A DNA stretch of 64,000 bases from Sepioteuthis lessoniana (Eukaryota > Mollusca > Cephalopoda > Myopsida > Loliginidae): the NCBI GenBank assembly GCA_963585895.1, contig OY757911.1, positions 63,330,807 through 63,394,806 on the forward strand. The letters are read 5' to 3'. The position numbers and the translations under genes were made by a program. The notes below the pieces were generated by a model. The model was given only the letters and a program-made list of their open reading frames with translations, did not search any database and was not told the DNA's origin. Shown piece by piece: positions 9,739 to 25,442 of this stretch (the stretch's first letter is position 1; each line of letters starts with the position of its first letter).

Positions 9739-10571
9739 GTGTGTATATATATATATAACTTCACTACCTCCACTTACAAAAAAACCTCTAGTATTAACTC
9801 CTGTACCCTCAACTTTAAAAGTGAATGCCCCTTCAGATATAAAAAAGCAATTATTCGTAATCTAATATCCCGTGCCAAACTAATCTCCTCGTCCAAAACA
9901 ATATTTTATAAAGAGGTAGAAAACATAAAACAGGCTCTCATCAATAATGGTTTCCTAACTAAATTGTTGATGAACAAATTAAACGTATGATCAAAAATGT
10001 TAACCAACAAAATAAACAGTCTACTACTCCATCCAGTCAACAAACATATATCAAACTTTTTTATCGTAACCAAATGCACTACAATTATAAATCCGATGAA
10101 AAAATAATGAAAACATTGATTCACAAAAACATACTCCCCACTGATCCTAATAAAAAAATAAAACTTATTATATATTATAAGTTTAAAACCTCGAATTTGG
10201 TCATTAGAAATAACTCCTCTCCTTCGATTGGGATGTTGCAAAAAACCAACGTTATATATAAATTTAAATTTCCCCTAGGAGATTGTATCTCTGATAATAA
10301 TAATATATATGTTGGTTTAACCTCAACTACCCTGTCGAGGAGACTTACAATGCACCTTTCTGACACAAGTTCAATAGCTCAGCATTTAAAAAAACAATCA
10401 TGCCCAACAACACAACTACGAAAAATTCTCACCGACAACACAACAATACTCGAACATCAAAATAATAAACAAAAACTTCAGATTCTCGAAGCACTATATA
10501 TTAGAAACCTGCAACCAGCACTTAATAGAATTAATTTTCAAACCAGTGCTAATGTACTTAAATGTCTTTAG
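9739..10571 (+). pseudogene. Penelope-like element, C-terminal part with GIY-YIG endonuclease
   Basis: Two overlapping frames (9739-9990 and 9987-10571) read as one protein after a frameshift near 9970. The first has FKSECPFRYKKAIIRNLISR, the linker after the RT domain. The second has the GIY-YIG nuclease of Penelope-like elements: VIYKFKFPLGDC, the NNIYVGLTSTTLSRRL core with its Arg, MHLSDTSSIAQHL, and KLQILEALYIRN carrying the catalytic Glu, then PALNRINFQTSANVLKCL and TAG. A Cys normally found in the YKFxCP motif reads Phe, so one metal ligand is lost. The RT domain is absent because the copy is truncated at an (AT)n tract near 9745. Dead copy. Confidence 0.8.
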
Positions 10572-10690
10572 CTACTGGCACTATTTACAGAATTACATTT
10601 AAAAGCAAACGCCATAATCTTCAACGGCAAAGACGTCCTTACACAATAGTAATTTGCTAAAACAAAAGTTACATCACTTTTGTAATAGAT

Positions 10691-10736
10691 TCTCCCCTGA
10701 TGATGGCCTAAAGTCGGGCAGAAAGTACTAGGGATA
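10691..10736 (+). ncRNA. Hammerhead ribozyme motif of the Penelope-like element
   Basis: Core CTGATGA (10697-10703), stem II TGGCC/GGGCA with one mismatch and a 7-nt loop, core GAAA (10721-10724), a very short stem III GTAC, then CTA as the expected NUH cleavage triplet (10728-10730), followed by GGGA pairing with TCCC at 10693-10696 to close stem I. Penelope-like elements are known to carry such short-stem-III hammerheads in their terminal repeats, and this one lies 120 bases after the element's stop codon. The stem II mismatch may weaken it. Confidence 0.7.
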
Positions 10737-10860
10737 CATACAACTATGGACAATACCTAAATCAACCCCCCCCCCGAATACGATAAAAGTAATACGGGAA
10801 TTCGAACGGATCCAGAAGAAAATATGTAGGCATAAAATGTCTATTATGTTTAATGAAATT

Positions 10861-10862
<2 letters not shown>

Positions 10863-10906
<44 letters not shown>

Positions 10907-10908
10907 GT
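10863..10908. repeat. (TA)n then (CA)n microsatellite
   Basis: About 20 TA units followed by a few CA units. Confidence 0.9.
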
Positions 10909-13605
10909 TTGCAATATTAAGAAAGAAAGAAAGTTCAAAATCCATGGTAGAGCATATAAAAATCAAAGTTTGAATAGCATAGACACAGAATCAATGTCAC
11001 TTGGTGACAGTCAGTTTCTCACCTAAGTGACCAGCAGACCAAGAGGGCCACACACACACACACACTTTTTATATATATAAGCCTTTAGGTGGATACATGA
11101 AATTAATAAATTAAAAAATTAATAGTTTTTATACAAATAAATACACACAGAGGCACCAATAAATAAAGTTAATTGAAAAGTCTTAACTGTGCAGTCTATT
11201 TCTTTGCATTCACAATCCTACCTTAGTAACGTTTTCATGTTAAGGGCAACAGAAATCATTTTGATAATAAAGCTAGTTTATTTTTTTTTTTATTTTGCAA
11301 ATAAGACTGATCTTTTGTATTCAGTGAATGTGCAGCAAAGCCTGAAAAAGGAAAAAGCAATTTTTTTTTGTAATCATTCCCCTTCCATTACAGAATAATA
11401 ATATTGCTTTGGTCCTCAAAGGACTTTGGAGACTAAAATATATGCTTATTGTTCTTAAAGTAACTTTTTTTAGTTTTGTTTCTATTCAAGAGGTAAAACA
11501 AAAAATACAGAAAATAAACTCAAGTATCAAGTGGAAGATTTTTGAAAATAAAAACAGACTAAAATATTTAGATTGAAAAATGTTTTATTTATACTCTGTA
11601 GAGATTGTAGGTATGTATGTGTGTGTGTGTGTGTGTGTATTTAATTACAAAAGTATGCAGTGTTACTGTTCACAGATATTTCTGGGGGGAAAAAAAAAAA
11701 AAAGAAATCAGATACAATCAGGAAGAAGAAGGAGGAAAAAAAGGGTCATTTTAAGCCATTGGCATCTCTTTTGGCGACAGAACGAAAAAAATCAATTTGA
11801 AGAGAAGAGAAAATTACAATAAAGATGTCTGCTGATTTTAATAGTGACAATTTTTTTTTCTTTCTTTTTGGGAAGGGGAGTTCTTTGTTTTGTATGAATT
11901 TATTGTTGGGTGGGAGGGGGGAACCCCAGCAAACTAAGAATTTTTTTAAATTACCTGGAAAAGAAACAAACATAAATACTTAACCATGTAAAGCGACACA
12001 AAACACAAACAAAATAAAACATAGGCACATTATATATGGACACAATTTTTTAAAAAAATAAAAAAAAAAAAAGAGAGAACAATTACTGTAATAAAAGTTT
12101 ACTTGTTTTGGGTGAAAAGTTATTTTAAAGAGAGAATACACACTATTTAAAAAAAAATTTATATAAAATCTTACCAAGTTATTTAAAACCGGGAATTGAG
12201 TTTTGAAAACATAATTTTCAACAAAATATAGAATGAATGACATCGCCACAGGTCACTTTTCTTAGCAAATTTATCTTGAATCATTAACGTTAATGAGAAA
12301 ACTTTATTAAAAGTAATTTTCTTTTTTAAAATTTTAGCAAAAAGTATTGCGTGCTGTAATGTCTGAAATGAAGCCACATAAAACATTCATTTCACTCCTC
12401 TTAAACCTGTTCTCAGGGAAAGGTTTTTTTTTTTTAATTTAATCTTAGCTGAGTCTGGGAAGACTCATTGAAAATCAGGCTTACAATAATAGTCTGCTGT
12501 GAGCCTAGCTAACCAAAAACCAATAAACAACAGGTTGTGCCTTTATATCATTTTTTTTTTAAATAAATTATAAAGACCAAATTGAAATGGCAATAAAGTG
12601 TACCCATTTTGTTGATTGAATTTTTTTTTTTTTTTTTTTTAAATTTCTGACACTCCACCATTTTCATGTCCATAAAAAATAAAATTTAAAAAGAATCACA
12701 TTAATGGAGATCGGCATTGGTGAGCCTGAATCAAAACTATATAGCAGTATTTCTTTCTCAATCATTAATTTCAAATACTTTTTTTAAAAGAAACTATTGC
12801 CTGTTTTCCAGCAACTTATGAAGAACAAGTATGTTCTGAAAAATTTAATTAAGAAAAAAAAAAGTGAAAAAAAACTTAATTGCAAGAAATAGAATTGTTT
12901 TTAATTCTACAATTCATGTTGATGTAAAAAAAATATTTTTTAAATTTTAAATTAAAGTTTAAAATCGATTTTGAAATTTAAAACCATTTGAATTTCTAAA
13001 AATTACTTGAATTGTGAACTCATTTTATTTACATAACAGCATTTCTTGATAATATTTATATTGAGGAAGGAATTAAGGGTTTCAATTAGCCTTTAAGTTA
13101 TCCCAGTTACATTAAAAATTTCGATGATTAAAAACTGTTCAATTCAAACAAATTATTTGGTTGCAAATTGGATCATTAACAATTTTATTCTTTAAGAGCA
13201 TCTTAAGTCTATTGCTGTAATGAAACTTTTGTTATGTTGTGCCATATTTTCTATGTTACACACAAACACACAACACATGAAAAGTTCAGTAATATACAGA
13301 TTGTATAATTAGAATAAATTACTTTTTAAATAGATTCTACAAAGGAAAAAGGGTTTAATTATGGAGTCAACATTCTTTTAGATATTGTGATTTATTTCCT
13401 AAGTTTGGTTGACTTGTGTGTCCATATCAACACGTTATAAATATTTAAATTATGGAGGTAATCTCACTATAAACACACAGTCTGTATGTATGCACACTTC
13501 CAGGGAAAAAAAAATCTGTAAAAATATTTTAATACTTAATTTATTCAATATCTATTTTATACAAGTGTTTCCTTTCCTGAGGTGTGTACACATTTTTTGG
13601 ACAGA

Positions 13606-13642
<37 letters not shown>

Positions 13643-16600
13643 TATAAATAATGCTATCTATTCACAAGTTCACAATTTTAAAAGACTTTACTTATTTCCA
13701 TTTTTTTTTTAAGTTGTTTAATCTTATTGGTTAATATATTTTTCAGCTCCAACTATTTAATTAAGCATTAATTATTGTTTTAGGACTAGTAGCACAGGTC
13801 ATTTTCTTCTTGCACATAATTTTATTTTTTTGTCTTAAATAATTATTAATTAAAGTTGTTTTAATTGAATCAAACCTAACCACCTTAATAAGAATTGCCT
13901 CATAGCAAATTAGAAATTTAGTTTAGAAAAGATAAGAAAATCCATTACTGATTTTTATGTCATTAAATATATTTAACTATTCTGTTTTATAGAAATTTAC
14001 TAAGCTTAGTAAGGCACAAAGCTACAATAGTGAAGTTCCCAATGAGGATAAAAATCTTTACACTAACAATAACCTAGGAAATGTCTTTACTAATGAATCA
14101 CTCAACAACAGATGTTTACATTATTTAGTGTTGCTAAACATGAATAAAACAAAGTTTGCATTTTAAAAAAAACACATGTCAGATTTCTTAAAACACATTC
14201 AAGATTTCTTAAAAGTAGAATTGGTAATTTTTTACAAAGGAAATCACTCTTCAAACATCCAAGATTTGAATTAGAAATAATTATTCTTTCATAAAGGTGT
14301 ATCAATATCTAGTTCATATACAACATCTATAACAATGATCCAATTTTTGTATGTGACTGTAACACAGTAAAAAAAATGGCATATCATACCAAGATTTTTG
14401 CTAACACAACTGAATTAAAATGCTCCAACTCTAGGAATAAAAGAATTTCAAATCAAATTTACAAAGTGCAGTGTCTTTGATCAAAACTCATATACAGTAT
14501 TCATAATTTCTAAAGGGAGATAACAGTCAAATGCAAATCATAGAATGTTTCCCTCTATTCCTAATAAGTTTTAAAATGTGACTCAACATCAAGCTTAAAT
14601 GTCTGCTAATAGTGCAATTAATAAAGTGAAAGAAAAGCCGGTTTTAACATATACCACGACAGAGTGCAATGTAGTTAAAGAAATAATCTCTTTACTCAGA
14701 TGGCCACAATATGCAGCAAATAGATTCATAATGAATATTTCCTTAAACATTAGATCACATATAATAGATTATACTTTAGGAAAATAATACTAATTAAAAT
14801 GGTCACTGAAAGAATAAGATTAAAACAAGATTTCATTATGTAAGTACCCAAGCTTTTTAATAAAATGGCCTTTAGAAATATAATTAGTCTTTAATAGTTT
14901 TAAAAATGAGTATAATATATACTCATGTATATGCCGAGTTGGTGTGTATTGGGTCTTTGTTTTATGAAATTGATTTTTGAAGCCAACTTTTTTCCAATTC
15001 CCTCATTATGTTTGAATTCTAACCTGACAAAATTATCACTAGGGTATAAGTCAACATTTCTTAAAGTTATTTTTTGGGGCCTAAAAATTAGATTTTCAAA
15101 ATTTGACCTGAACATATGTGTGTATTATATATATATATATATATATTACACACACACTTTTTTTTAATAATGAAGTAAGATATCAAAACAATATAAATAA
15201 ATAAAGTGGTAAGTCACAATCATAATGTTCTTACAATGCACAAAAGTTGTAATAACAGTTAAGCAGATTAACAAGCATTCCACCAAGAATATTTCTAAAC
15301 TTATCTATGAATGAATGCATCTATACTGCCCATCCAGATTCCAGAAGAAGCAATTTTACATTTGTAAAGAACTTGAAAAATTAGTCATTTGACAAAGATA
15401 TTCCATTCACTAAAACAAAAAAAAAGGAAGAAAAAAAAAAGGCTTTTTCTTTTCTACAAATTAGAGAGAAAATGAACAATTTCAATGTTTCTAAAACAAT
15501 TTATCTTAATCATAAGCTCAGGTACAAAAATGTTTTGGTTAGTTACCTGTAATGAGTTAGTCACATATTTGAAAAATTTAGGTGAAGGCACTCTTTTCTA
15601 ATCAGTCACAACCTTCAGATGTTAAAGAAATATAAGAGGCTTCATTATTTGACACAGAACAGACATGTTTAGAGATCAATCTAGAAACTTTTCATTTTTT
15701 TGGGGGGGGGCTTTTTTTAGTGACAAATTTACTTCTTAAAAATCTATAAATTTTTATCTGGATTAAATATTTTTGTAAGTTATTCATAACAGAACAACAT
15801 TTTCATCTTCGTAGCCAAATTTCAGCTACCCCCACTCAACACCAGCACCCATGCCTTCCTCCTTCATAAAAGTAACTGATATTTAATAATAATCTGAAGG
15901 AGGTTCACATCCTAAGCTTGTGAGCTTTATCATTTGATTAAACTGTATCTAATACATGGACTTTAAACTCAGATGATATGCCAAATGACCTTCTTGCATG
16001 CTTACAGATTACAGAGTGCTTCCAGTGCCATCAATATCAGAGACATAAATAAATAAATAAATAAAGAGATAGGCAATGTTTGATGATCATACATTAAAAC
16101 TAACACCATCCTATACAAAACTGACAAGTAAATTTCAGACTGACTTTTTTAAAGTTTAAGCTGTGCTAACATAACTGCTAAATAAAGAGGAGATTATCCA
16201 AGAATTTTTCCAAAAATAAATATTTTGAAAAACTTGAATAAAAATTAACTTTATTTGTCCAATGCACAAAAATAAAAATTCAAGTGTTTTGTGTTGGTTA
16301 ACATAATACAAAATTTATGAATGAATTCATTTTAACAGTTAATATAAGTTTGCAACAAAGTGAACTTACAGTAACATTTACTTTTTTCAAATGTTGAGAA
16401 CCATATAAAAAAATCATTTAATATCATTGGTTAGTGTATAGTAATTGTTTTTGTTATTCTGAAGATTCATTTCTTTTCACAGTGAAAAATATGAAAAATT
16501 TTACAAGACAGCATAAGAATATTTCCTTTTAATCATCTTATCATAAAACTAACTTTTTTTTTTTTTTTGAGTGGGGAAGAGTTCATTTGTCATTGTATAT

Positions 16601-19600
16601 CTCAAGGATACCAAAAGGTACAATCATCAAACTTTCTGTTTACAGATGAGATGCCAGAGAAAGTTTTTTTTGTTTTGTTTTTTTAAATGGTGTTAGTTTT
16701 TGAAAATAAGACATTTTAAAAATATAGCAAGAGGTTTGTTTAACAATGCAAGTATAATGCTAAACTAAACCCTTACTTCATCTACAATAAGTTAACTAAA
16801 CCAAATCTTTATATAACTGTATAAAATAGGCATCGAACTGACAATTCTTTTAGCCAGAAATCAAAACTACAATCTTTTTCAATCAGAAAATCAGAACAGT
16901 GAGAGAGAGAAGAAAAAAGAGAAAGAGTAAATAAAAAATAAAAAAATGTTTACATTTGTAGTATGAATAATGGCTACCAGAATGCCATGAACCTTTTGAT
17001 AATAAAAAAAAATGTTTGGCATCAGAAGCTTTTTATATCTTCATCCTACAGGTAGAATTTCAGATAATTTCAATAATTCATAGGTTTTCTCCTATCAAGC
17101 AAGTTTATAGCAATGAGTATCACCAATTTACTTCTTTTTAACCAATTCCAACTGTTCTGTCTAATGTTTTAAATAAAATTCAATTTTTTTATAATTAATA
17201 ATGATACAAAAGCAAAAAATCTGAGTAAAATTACTTCACTGTGACTCAAACCAGTTTAATAAAAGATCCCATCCCTCCAAAAATCACATGAATTTTGAGA
17301 TCTTTTCATGAGTAAGACAACTATCTCAATAGATCAGCATTTTGTAAAAATCAGCTAGCAAACATTTATGTACCTTCAAAGTTTGTAAAGATGTATTTTT
17401 TTAATATTCCTTTTTCTTTTGTATTCTAAAACTTTGCTACTTTTTTTTTAATTTTACAGAACTGACAACAAAGATCAGTGTTTCAGTGATTTCCAGTCAA
17501 AATCATTCCCATAATCAACATTTCTTTCAAGAATTGAAAACAAGTCTGCTAGTTACATCAATATTTAATATTTACAAAAATGATAATTCAATTCTAAGAT
17601 GACAAGACTGAAAAAAGAAAAGGTTTTTTTCAATACAAGCTGGGGCTGATTTTGTTTTTAACCTTCACCAAAATTAAAAACATAACCAAACCAGAATCAG
17701 CAAAGGAATCACAAACCTTCCAATCTCTATCAGACAAATTCAGAAAATCTATTCCGTTATGTCAGAGTGAATATTTTAGCAAGATGAACCGAGTTTTATT
17801 TTAATGAAAATTGACCAATGATGAAAAATCATTTTAGTAAAAAAAAAAAAAAAAATGGATTTGCAAAATAGAAACTAAAAATAGAAATGATGACAAGTAG
17901 TTTCACCCCTTGTTGAAGTTTTATTTCACACCAATTTCCTTGGACAAAGGTTACATCCCTAAACACAGGGAGTAAAGCCAAAATTTGAAATAATCCATTT
18001 TCAGTGATCCCATTCAAAATGAGGCTTTATGCAGTGTGTAAACAAATTTTCAAATATAAATATCTTCAGCTCAATAGAATGGAAACAATTTTAATATTGT
18101 AATTTTCTTTCAACTTTCTTAGCAATGGCACAAAGATTATGAAGATAAAATCAATTTTTTGATTTTGAGGAATTTTCCATTACACTTTTTTTGTAATAGT
18201 ACCTAGAATATTGAAACAAAATATACTTCTATGCTTAAATAGAGAAATTTAAGTTATTTATGTGGTTGAATGTTAAATTTTAGTATCCTTCAGTGCCTGG
18301 ACATTGAAATTATTTTAGTGTCTGTACAGCTTTTAATAGCACCTAATGGAATCAAAGAAATTAGAATGTACTCAAAATTAAACTAAAATTCACCAAGATC
18401 TTACAATAGTTATGATCTGAAAACAAGATCAGCACCATCAATTCATTACCATACTCTTAGGGAATTGAGAATGGGGAGACCACCTAACAATTCTTGGTGA
18501 ACTGATTGAGTAAATTTAGTAAAATCATGCTGAGTAAAATTATGTTTTAAAATTGTTCGATGTTTGAAGGCAAGTAATAACAAGGACTTATAAATTTACA
18601 TCAGAAGATATAGAGTTGTAAAAATTAAACAATTTGTACACAAAAAGGCAAAAGGATTTTATAGAACTGTGAGAAACTAACTTTCAATTCCCTCGACATC
18701 CTAATAATGAAGCAAAGGGAATTCACAACCATACACAACCTCATGTTGTGGAAAGAATGGGTTTATACAACATTGAAAGTCAATACAAAGACTTATAAGA
18801 GCTGGCTGTAGCAATATATATATATATATATATTTATATTAGACAATACTTAGCAACACAAGAGGTACAATAAAATGAACTGAATTGGATTCCTTTTGGA
18901 CATACATTTTTCAATAAAAATTGAATTTTGTTTGTAATACACTAAAAATTATTCAAATAACTGAACCTCTTCTTCATTTTCTTCAGCCATTGTCAGTGAT
19001 AAGGGCTGAAGAATAGAATAGCTGAAACACGGTTTTGATAACATACAAAAATGAGGTTCAATTGTCTAAACAATTTCTAGTATGTTAATGACTTTTTCAA
19101 AATTACCCAATGTATTTTTTCAGTTAATACAGACCTAAATTTTCCTTTTGGATATCCTTCATTGAAAAACTGTTTTTTTTTTTTTTTTTTTAATAACTTA
19201 CAAAAAAATAAAAAATGGAAATATTTTAATCACGTTTTATGCATCTAAAATATAAAATTAGTTTTCATTTATCAATCAGGCACAAGGTTACAATTCTTAA
19301 GCACCATTTAGATCAAAATCATAACTAATAGTTTCAGAATATACTTTCTACTTCACTATTTTGACTGATTAAAAAAAAAAAAAAACCACTTGCATCTATT
19401 GCTGACTATTATCACTATCTAGCAAGTTACAATTTACTTTATAGAAAAGCATCAATCAAAAATAATACAAATGAAAATATCAAAACCATAAGATTCTTTT
19501 AAAATTTACTAAGCCTACATGACCAAGATTTATTAGGGTAGTATCATCATTTTCATAGAAAAATCTTTTTCTTGACTAATAGTTAATACTTTTAACTAAT

Positions 19601-22600
19601 AAAATGTTCATATCATCCAAAAATTTGTTAATTTGAGAAATCAGGGAAGAGCAGTTCATAGCATAGTGAACTCTTACTTTCCCTTAATCTTTAAAACAAA
19701 CTAGGTTGTAAAATTAAAATTATTTCTCTTGGGGTTTCTTATTCTTTTCCTTGTGTATTTAATTTTTTTTTAAAGACAATTTTGGATTTTTGAGAACAAA
19801 TTTTACTCTAATACATTTAAGATGAAAAATAAATAGGATTATTAATGATTTATTTTAAATTTAAACGCTATCCCCGACCTCAAAGATAATGATAATAAAG
19901 ACAAGGGAATAATCTAATTTTTCAATTTAGTATAATGGCGTTAAAAAGATTAATGAATAAATAAATAATATTTTTTTAAAAACTAACAAATTTCCCAAGC
20001 ATACAAAGGCCTTATCAATCAAATGTCAAAAAAAAAAAAAAAAAAAAACATTTCCATAAAAATTGAAACAATAATAGCCAAGTTAAATCTTGACTGCTAC
20101 CACAGGACAAGGCTAAATGACTAGGACAGAATCAAAGTAAGAGGATATGTACTACCATGACAAAGAAAACTAAACTCGGATAATTTAATAATTCAAATAT
20201 ATTCATACTAAAAGCCAATTTTTAATACAATTTTTTTTTCAAACCTATTTAGAGATGAATAATGACAAATATAATGGATATAATGCTTTCAATGATTTGA
20301 ATTTAGACCCAATAAAACTGATTTAATTGTATTACTCACTCAGTCATCAATAATCTCATGAGCTATATTAGGCCAAATTCTCTATGGCACAATAATCTCT
20401 ATACTGCTTGGTTGATCTTTACACCAGCAATATAATAACAATAAAATAACAAAAATAATTATCAAAAAAAATTTTTTTTTTAACTGTACAAGGCAACTAC
20501 AGCAGCAGAAAAAATATTTTTCCTTACAACTTTGTTTCTAAAATAAAATTTTCAGCACAACAAATTTGACAATTTTTCTACAAAAAGAAGAGGATGCTCA
20601 AATTTGCCATTCTGTCCAGCCAATAACTAAGATTGTCTAGAAAGTACAAATTATAACAAAAAAAATGAAAAAAAATCTGATACAAATTCAACCAATAGTC
20701 CAATCAATAAAAGGAACTTTTGTTAACAGACAGGATATTCAACTAAGTAAACATCTTGAAATAAAATACTCATCTCCAATATACAGAAATTTAAAGAGAA
20801 AAAGAAAAGAAAAAAACCTTTTATATCCAATGATCTCAATAAGATTTTTTTTTAAATTATCATAGCTTGAGATCAAGAATGGTTATACAGACCAAAATAA
20901 TATTTTAGAAAAAGATCAGTGAATATTGATTCAGAAAAAGTAATTCCCTTTTCAGCTAATTACTCAGAACAAGACTGAAAAGTAGCTGAAAAGTTTTATA
21001 TATTTGTGTAAGAAAAAATTGCTTGGAAGAATAATCAATACTTAAAGTTACATTTTGAAAAGATTTCTTTTTTTAAATTCAAGTAAATTCAGAATCTAAA
21101 GAAACAAAAATGGTTAAATATGTATTTAGTTTATTTGATTATAATCAAAGAAAAAAATGCAAATCATTTTTCAAGTTTGTAGTTAGTTTGTTTGGTTTTT
21201 TTTTTTTCATATTTTCACTAACATTGTCTAATATAACTATTTTGCATCAAAATTTGTAAAATCCTGAAAGGAGAAAATTGCATTCAACAAGGTAAAAACA
21301 TTGCTGAATCTTAAAATTAGTATTGTCAGGTAGTTTTTTAAAAATAGCACCTCTCTCAGAGACAACTTTTTCTTCCATGTCAAATTAAGTAATTTAGATA
21401 AAATTATTCTGTAATGTATAAAAACCCAGCAGTAAATTTTCTATTCAAAGAGCCAATTTGAGTAGTGTAAATACTTAAATGAATTTACCAACAGTTTAAC
21501 AGGTTCATCATAACTGTTTTGCTTTGTATAAAGACAGGCTCTGAAAATATTTTAGTTAAAATCCTTGAAAGAATCAAATTGCTCAAATTGAAAACAATGT
21601 TCACTTTAATTTTAAACACTGTTTTCCATTTCAGGGAAAAAAATCTTTTTAAAGGATGAGATTTTAAAAGATGGATTGTTATTGGAAAAAAAAAATTCCT
21701 ACTGAAATACAATAATACAAGCAATTTTATCTAACTACAAAAAATATTTTTTCTTAATCATAATTTTAAACTGTTTGGCAAATGTATAAGCAAGTGTATC
21801 TGTATATATCAAATGAAATAGATAAATATCTCTTACTACACTGTATCTGAATAAAGTTCATAAGTATAATTTAACCCTCCAAATGGAACAATTTTATTTT
21901 ATTTTCCACGATTAATTTATAGGTTTTTAGTTAAATCATCAAGAGAACATATTCAAATACTGTCTAGGGTGAAGTTGATATTTATATTACTTAGGATGAG
22001 ATTCTTGAATTACAGTAAACCAACTATTTTCTCATATACAAGTCAATGATGCAATATTATTTCTAGAGATGCGAGTTAGTAAAAAAAAAAAAAGAAGAGG
22101 TAGAAAAAAGGCATGATATTGATTAAAGCATAAACTTTTACTGAGGCATTGTGGCATAGAGTGAGGAAAATCAAGTTGTGAACATTGCAACAGTGAATAA
22201 ATGAAGCACAACCAATCATTGATTATTATAAAAAAGGAATTTCAGAGCTGCACTTTATTAATTTTCCTTATGCACCAGAAAAAAAAAAAGAAAAAAAAAA
22301 AAATGTTTCAAAGAATCAAGGGAACTTAATTCTCATCAGTTTTTTTTTTTTTCAAACTCTACAATCCACTGGGCAACAGGTTCAGAGGTGACCTTCACAA
22401 AAATAGTTAAGGTGGTCATGAATATTATACAGAGCTTGAGATTTTCTTTTATCTTGATATATTGGTGCAACAGTAGGTAGATACAAAATTGCTTGAATTT
22501 GGTAAGAAAATGAATATTACTGCTGATATTAGTGCAGTAGTAAAAAATAAAATCAAGATGTTTACACAATATTATAAATCAATGACAAATGATGACAGTG

Positions 22601-25442
22601 TAAAAGTTAATATTGCGACCTTTTGGTTATTCACCAATATTTGGAAAATAAATAAAGGCTTAGTGTGCACTCACATTATAGATTTTCAGATGTAAGAAAA
22701 TACTTTTGGAATCAAATGCTAAAGTATGGGCAAATTCACAGATTGACTTGAATTATATAAGTAATTAAAAAAAATCTTATTTCTTTGTTTTCTAAAAATA
22801 TTAGTTTTAAATTTGTAAACAGTATTAATAAAATTTAGAGGAAATTACTAATTCCAACTTTGTTTTATTTCTTTTTGCTTAATTTAAAACAAGAAACTAC
22901 AGAAATAAATCTTAGAATATGAAAAACAAAACACTAGAGTAATAAATATCTTTCTTTTTCTGACACATTGACATCTATCTAGGTCATGTAGCACCAAGAA
23001 TCATGTCCTTATCAGGTGATAAACAAATGATGACAAAACTAGTTATGAAACAATCATTTTATTTTAGCTTTTAAAAAGTGAAAGAATGTTTAAGTTTTAG
23101 CTGGGATAGTTGTAGATTATATAACATGCAACAAACTGATGAGAAAATAAAGAAAAACAATTCAGATTTATATATCTTTTTTATATATATATACAAGAAT
23201 GAAAGTTTCTTTGACAGCAGTTGCACCAGACAAATTTAGTCACATGACAACCCTTTCCAAGACATTATCACTTTGGCATTCTGAAATGAATGTATCAAGA
23301 AATTTAAATGACACATTTGAAAATAATAAATAGCGTGTATGACTAGTACAAATACAACCTGCTTTTTAGTCAAAATAAAATGTATTTCATAATCATTTGT
23401 AGATTTCAAAAATGAACAAGTATTTCTGATTTAATAAATTCCTACTTCTTGTGTAATAGTTTTGTTGTTTTGTTTTTTATCCCAGTTGAATTTTAATTAA
23501 ATACTTGAAAACTTAAAAATTCTGGAAATAAGTGATTAGTAAAAAATATTTTGAAGTGTGTACTGTGATAGGAGATCAGAGTGATGTAGAGAGCTTTGTA
23601 AATGAATTTTTAAAACAAGAAAAATCCAATATTTTTATCAATGAACAGTTATATAGACATTAAGCAAATAGAGAAAGAACATTAGACGTGGAGAAATCAT
23701 CAGAAAATTACAAAGGAAATACTTTTAATTATGAGCAGGATTGTTAAAATCTTCATCAATTTAACACTGCTATATTATAAAACTTTATGGGTAAAATATA
23801 AGTGTTCTCCCCACCCCTGCCCCCACCCAAAGATAAGCAAAGTACCAGCAGCATATAAGAAATATTGTAAAGTAAATATAAACTTTGAAATTAACCTACT
23901 GTACCCAACAAATCACAATGAAAGAGAAAAAAAGGAAAACCTTATGCTAATTTTATTTAATACTATATGAAATAATTCTGGTTCAAATGATACAACTTTA
24001 AATAATTCAAATTACTGGATACATCTGTCCATGAAGTTGACACTATATATTGGTTAACCCTTGACTTATGATACTGAAACCATACATTTATGGAATTAAT
24101 TCTTGAAGCCAAGGATTGTTCCTAACCTGTTATGTTTAATTTCAACTTTACGAAACTTTTCAGCTTAAAAATTAGATGTTCAAAATTTGACTAATACTTG
24201 AGTATATATAGTATTGTAAATATGTAAGACAAAATATGCTGTCTAATTTTTTTTTAAATGCATTTCTAGGGTACAATGGGTTAATATTTCTGAGACTGAA
24301 AATGTACAAAGATGAAAAATAATTTACAAAATGTATGCAACTTGATGTTACATGCAAATTCGGCAGTTTTGGCCACATCACTAAATTCTGATGAAAACTG
24401 AATGAACAAAATGTGCATATCTTTTAAAAATGGCTTCATGGCTAAGAAATTAGAAAAGAGAAAATAAAGTAAAGTATATCCTCTAGAATGAGAATGAGAA
24501 TGTAAAGTTTTAAGATTATCACAGCCCATTTTAGACAAGAGCTGTTGAATATAAAAAGTAAATGTGATAAATTCAGGCTTAAAAAGATGTACAGAAAATT
24601 GTACATTAAAAAAAATAATTAGTCATCGATATCATATATAAACAGTTTATCTTATACATATGATTATATATTAGGGAAAAAAAGTGTAAAATCATTCAAA
24701 GTGGAAAAACACTTTCACCTCTGTATCAGTATAAAGCTTTTTGATGACCAGAGAATTAGAAATACATATTTCAATTAAATCAATGAAGTAGAATCCAATT
24801 TCTACTGTAAGGACTTAAGATGACCTGTTTATAATTTTTTCAGATATCTTAGGCTTCTTTTGAATGGGATTTTAATATCACCTCATGTTCATATTAAGCC
24901 ACCAAATCTTCACTTGTGTTCAAAGACTGAACACTGAAAATAAATAAAAACTCTTCTACGGCATAGGAATTAAGCTATGAAATGTACTTTTTATTCTTGA
25001 CCAAGTTCAAAATCTTAAGCATGATATTACTGATTCTTTTGTCCAATTGCTTGTGAATAAAACAGAAATCAAAGCCTTATACTCAACTTTTAAATATATT
25101 TGATCCTATTAAAAGATCAAAGTGCTTTAAATTCTTCAGAGTCAATTCCTTTTCCAAAGTTACAAATACATTAGACATTTTGATTTTATCAACAAAAGTC
25201 CCATTTTTCTGTTTAAGTTAACCACAAAACAAATCTGCCACTTAAAAAAAAAAGCCCATCATTTTTAGGATAGAATTGCATTAAATTAAGAATTTTAAAA
25301 ATATAAAAAAATTTTATATGGATTTTTTTTTTAATGAAAGAAATAAAATGTTTTTCATACCATGAAAACGTTTTAATTTAAATGTGCTGATTTTTCAGGG
25401 TTCTCAATAAGACATTATGATTTCAAGGGCAGATTTTTTTTT

